Source: an uncultured Bacteroidota bacterium | GTDB taxonomy: Bacteria > Bacteroidota > Bacteroidia > Chitinophagales > Chitinophagaceae | Length of the DNA stretch: 9,336 nt | NCBI GenBank assembly: GCA_946479535.1 | Contig: CAMLGP010000063.1 | Location: 1 to 9,336, forward strand | Direction of reading: 5' to 3' | Part shown: in pieces, positions 6,994 through 9,336 of the stretch | How the letters are laid out: every line of letters starts with the position of its first letter | Position numbering within the stretch: position 1 is the first letter of the stretch | The notes under the pieces: generated by a model | The model's input: only the letters and a program-made list of their open reading frames with translations | Told to the model about the DNA's origin: nothing | The model's database searches: none | Program-made: the position numbers and the translations under genes

Positions 6994-8319
6994 ATGAAAA
7001 ATATATTCAGCCTGTTTATCTTATCTCTCCTGGCAACGGCTGCTTTTTCCCAGGAAACAGTTGCACCTGCGAGACCACATACAGGATATACCTATATAAA
7101 AAATGCCACTATCCAGGTGGGTAATGGGAAAGTGATCACAAATGGTGTGATTAAAATAAAAGACTCAAAGATCGAGGCTGTTGGAACGGATATAGTTGTT
7201 CCCCCAAATGAAGTGTCAGTTATAGATGCGAAAGGAAAGGATGTTTATCCCGGTCTGATCCTTCCAACAAGCAGTCTTGGTCTCATTGAAATAGGTGCAG
7301 TAAGAGCTACTAATGATTCACGGGAAATTGGAGAGATGAATCCCAATATAAGAAGCATTATTGCTTACAATACTGATTCCAAAGTGATCAACACGCTTCG
7401 TTCCAATGGTATTCTCATGGCCAATATTGTTCCCGATGGCAGCCTGTTGGCAGGTTCTTCATCTGTGGTACAGCTTGATGCCTGGAACTGGGAAGATGCT
7501 GCGGTTAAAACTGATGAAGGCATGCACTTATATATGCCAACGCTGCTGCCAGCTCCTACGCGCAGATTTGGTGGCGGTGGGCCAGGTGGTCCCAATGCAC
7601 AGCCACAACCTGATCCCGTAAAGGAAGGTCTGGATAAGATCGATGGATTAAAAACATTCTTCAGGGAAGCAAAAGGATATCTGGCTGAACCCACTCATGA
7701 AGAAACCAATCTGAAGTTTGCTTCAGTAAAAGGATTGTTTGATAAATCCCAGAAACTATATGTGCACGCCAATACGGTTAAGCAAATGCTGGTTTCCCTG
7801 GATTTTGTTAAGGAATTTGGATTTGATATGGTGATTGTAGGTGGGTCAGACAGTTGGCAGATCGCAGACCTTCTCAAACAGAATAATGTTTCTGTGATTT
7901 TATCCCAGCCTCACAGTCTTCCTACCCTGGAAGATGATGATGTGGACCAGCCTTATAAAACAGCGGCTCAACTTCAGAAAGCAGGAGTATTGTTTTCCAT
8001 TTCGGACGATGATGGTCAGACACGTGGCCGCAACCTGGCTTTCAATGCCGGCACAGCTGCTGCTTATGGTTTAACCAAAGAAGAAGCCCTGCAGGCTATT
8101 ACCTTAAATGCTGCAAGGATCCTTGGTATTGCTGATAAAACAGGTACCATTGAAGCAGGTAAGGATGCCAATATCGTGATCAGTGATGGTGATATCCTGG
8201 ACATGCGCAAGAGTGTTGTTACTGATGCCTTTATTCAGGGCCGCAAGATTGACCTGACTGACAAACAGAAACAACTCAACGAGAAGTACAATCAGAAGTA
8301 CAACCTGAAAGGGTTTTGA
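6994..8319 (+). CDS. Exported single-module amidohydrolase-like protein, HxH motif lost
   Basis: From the ATG at 6994 the product has 441 residues and opens with a signal peptide (MKNIFSLFILSLLATAAFSQ, cleavage near Ser19-Gln20). An upstream in-frame ATG at 6970 would add eight charged residues before the signal peptide, so 6994 is preferred. The fold signature is amidohydrolase: an N-terminal beta segment (KNATIQVGNGKV), VIDAKGKDVYPG (76-87), and a C-terminal KTGTIEAGKDANIVI (382-396). The HxH position is Thr92/Ser94 (LILPTSS), and the later His of FTHILEG is replaced by GGSDS. His258 (YVHAN) and Asp338 (SDDD) remain. Metal binding is therefore partial or absent. A Gly/Pro-rich loop lies at 193-208. 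The gene follows the two-module protein after 34 bases and is probably co-transcribed. It may act as a partner subunit of its larger neighbour; that is inference. Confidence 0.85.
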   Translation: MKNIFSLFILSLLATAAFSQETVAPARPHTGYTYIKNATIQVGNGKVITNGVIKIKDSKIEAVGTDIVVPPNEVSVIDAKGKDVYPGLILPTSSLGLIEIGAVRATNDSREIGEMNPNIRSIIAYNTDSKVINTLRSNGILMANIVPDGSLLAGSSSVVQLDAWNWEDAAVKTDEGMHLYMPTLLPAPTRRFGGGGPGGPNAQPQPDPVKEGLDKIDGLKTFFREAKGYLAEPTHEETNLKFASVKGLFDKSQKLYVHANTVKQMLVSLDFVKEFGFDMVIVGGSDSWQIADLLKQNNVSVILSQPHSLPTLEDDDVDQPYKTAAQLQKAGVLFSISDDDGQTRGRNLAFNAGTAAAYGLTKEEALQAITLNAARILGIADKTGTIEAGKDANIVISDGDILDMRKSVVTDAFIQGRKIDLTDKQKQLNEKYNQKYNLKGF

Positions 8320-8320
8320 G

Positions 8321-8328
8321 TAATTTTG
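8321..8328 (+). promoter_or_regulatory. Perfect TAnnTTTG match before the esterase gene
   Basis: TAATTTTG fits the Bacteroidota -7 consensus exactly and lies just after the stop of the preceding gene. A start site about 6 bases downstream would leave a leader of only about 10 bases, and no -33 TTTG is seen at proper spacing. An internal promoter is possible, but chance is likely in this AT-rich gap. Confidence 0.2.
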
Positions 8329-8344
8329 AGATATTTCCGACTTA

Positions 8345-9181
8345 ATGTTCCGTTTTATTATAATACTCGCTTTCATATTTGTTGCCTGCACGGTTAATAC
8401 CCTGAAGAGACCGGGTGATATTGTACTTCCTTATCCAGTAGCCAAGGATTCCTTTCTTATTCATATCACAGACCTTTCTGCAAATGCAAATTCAGATGAT
8501 TCAATTCATTTTGTGTATTATTCAGATGAGTCCCTGAAAAGTGGTAAGCATATGGAAGAATTAATAGAAGCTAACAAGGAAGAATTAGAGCTTAATAATT
8601 ACGTTTTTGTGGGGTTTGCTCATTACGGCTCATATCGGGTTAAAAGAAGAAGAGATTTTATTGCTCCATCCGTAAAAACAGATAAAGGTTATGTAGGGGA
8701 GAGCCCTAACTATGGACAGGCAGATACTTTTTTTGCGTTTTTAAAAAGTAAGATACTCCCTCTGGCTGAAAATAAATTTAAAGGTCATCCCGTCCAGCGA
8801 AGTTTTATTGGACATAGCCTGGGAGGGCTATTTGCCACCTATTTGCTTATTCATGATGATTCCATTTTTCATAATCTGTATGCGCTGAGCCCTGCACTCT
8901 GGATTGATGATTATGAGATCATAGAAAAGGAAAATGCTGATAAGGACAGGATGATGGGTTATTCCAAAAATATCTGGATTAGTTGCGGAAGTAATGAAAC
9001 CATTAACAGAATCAGACACAGCGTCGCTACCCTGGAGGATTCCCTTCAAAAAAGGCAATATCCCGGTATTCACTATTCCGTAAAGGTATATCATGGTGAA
9101 AATCACAATTCCTCTGTTATGCCAGCGTTGAAGGAGATATTTGCCAGCTGGACAAACAGGCAACAAAAAATCACCAATTAA
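8345..9181 (+). CDS. Alpha/beta-hydrolase esterase (esterase D/Fes-like), probable lipoprotein
   Basis: The 278-residue product begins with a hydrophobic segment ending in FVAC, an acceptable though not ideal lipobox with Cys15, so it is probably lipid-anchored in the envelope. FIGHSLGGLFA (154-164) contains the nucleophile elbow G-H-S-L-G with Ser158. GENHNSS near the C-terminus supplies the likely catalytic His254, and the acid is probably Glu218 in SCGSNE. The order and spacing fit the esterase D/enterochelin-esterase-like family, whose members hydrolyse esters ranging from siderophores to acyl sugars; the substrate here cannot be told. It starts 25 bases after the amidohydrolase-like gene, suggesting one transcript. 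Its TAA stop (9179-9181) falls in the loop of the following terminator hairpin. No TonB-dependent receptor or siderophore gene is visible to support a siderophore role. Confidence 0.85.
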   Translation: MFRFIIILAFIFVACTVNTLKRPGDIVLPYPVAKDSFLIHITDLSANANSDDSIHFVYYSDESLKSGKHMEELIEANKEELELNNYVFVGFAHYGSYRVKRRRDFIAPSVKTDKGYVGESPNYGQADTFFAFLKSKILPLAENKFKGHPVQRSFIGHSLGGLFATYLLIHDDSIFHNLYALSPALWIDDYEIIEKENADKDRMMGYSKNIWISCGSNETINRIRHSVATLEDSLQKRQYPGIHYSVKVYHGENHNSSVMPALKEIFASWTNRQQKITN

Positions 9182-9197
9182 TATTGGTGATTTTTTG
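9164..9197. terminator. Bidirectional intrinsic terminator
   Basis: CAAAAAATCACCAAT (9164-9178), loop TAAT, then ATTGGTGATTTTTTG (9183-9197) form a perfect 15-bp inverted repeat. The arm ends are A6 and T6, so each strand gives a stem followed by a U-run. It lies between the convergent esterase (plus) and secA (minus) genes and can serve both. The last codons and stop of the esterase gene are inside the left arm and loop. Confidence 0.9.
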
Positions 9198-9216
9198 ATA
9201 TCGTTGAAAATATTCT

Positions 9217-9336
9217 TTAGGCGTCTTTCCCGTGGCAATGTTTATACTTCTTGCCACTTCCACAAGGACAGGGATCGTTTCTTCCAATCTTCGGACCTAC
9301 TTTCACTGGTTCCTGTTTAACTGCTACATCAGTACC
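9217..9336 (-). CDS. secA: Preprotein translocase subunit SecA, C-terminal end only
   Basis: The last 39 codons of a minus-strand gene enter from the right edge and end at the TAA complementary to 9217-9219. The visible tail reads a Val/Lys/Pro-rich linker, then [18 protein letters not shown] and HGKDA. This is the classic SEC-C zinc-binding motif (C-x-C-x8-C-H) at the end of SecA, the ATPase motor that drives proteins through SecYEG. Other proteins also carry SEC-C motifs, but the linker plus the exact terminal position and HGKDA-type ending favour SecA. It converges on the esterase gene, with the shared terminator 19 bases beyond its stop. Confidence 0.9.
   Translation of the reverse strand, partial: GTDVAVKQEPVKVGPKIGRNDPCPCGSGKKYKHCHGKDA

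Noticed and set aside
1..9336. CRISPR arrays, tRNA or rRNA genes, insertion sequences, phage genes
   Set aside because: No regularly spaced repeats, RNA-gene motifs, transposase or phage-like sequence was seen on either strand by eye.

Overview
The window looks like a chromosomal segment from a Bacteroidota bacterium, most likely of the Chitinophagaceae type. The evidence is moderate GC, A-rich leaders with no strong Shine-Dalgarno sequence, signal peptides ending in a small residue followed by Gln, and the gene families themselves. There is no mobile element, RNA gene or CRISPR array that I can support. It holds two divergent gene clusters and two genes cut by the window edges.

Minus strand, positions 3703 down to 1: a tight run of deoC (deoxyribose-phosphate aldolase, human DERA-like), a full-length catalytic aldehyde dehydrogenase, a second truncated ALDH-like gene with a frame disruption, and the 5' part of a small exported protein that I think is SPOR-type. 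DeoC splits 2-deoxyribose-5-phosphate into glyceraldehyde-3-phosphate and acetaldehyde, and the ALDH would oxidise the acetaldehyde. The two ALDH genes together look like the two halves of the two-domain ALDH16 family encoded separately. The non-catalytic half is broken by a net 8-base loss near 796-799.

Positions 3704-3893 form a 190-base divergent intergenic region. It has candidate promoters facing both ways, a GC-rich hairpin and an 11-base direct repeat.

Plus strand, 3894-9181: three exported hydrolase-type genes with short gaps (34 and 25 bases). The first is a 1021-residue protein with two amidohydrolase modules, of which only the second keeps metal ligands. The second is a single-module amidohydrolase paralogue that has also lost the HxH motif. 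The third is a lipoprotein-like alpha/beta-hydrolase esterase. Together they suggest a cell-envelope hydrolysis unit of unknown substrate.

A perfect 15-bp inverted repeat at 9164-9197 separates this cluster from the 3' end of secA, which converges from the minus strand with its zinc-binding SEC-C tail. The esterase stop codon lies in the loop of that terminator. The recurring theme is catalytic modules paired with degenerate sister modules (ALDH16 halves; amidohydrolase modules). I see no clear sign of a wholly new system.
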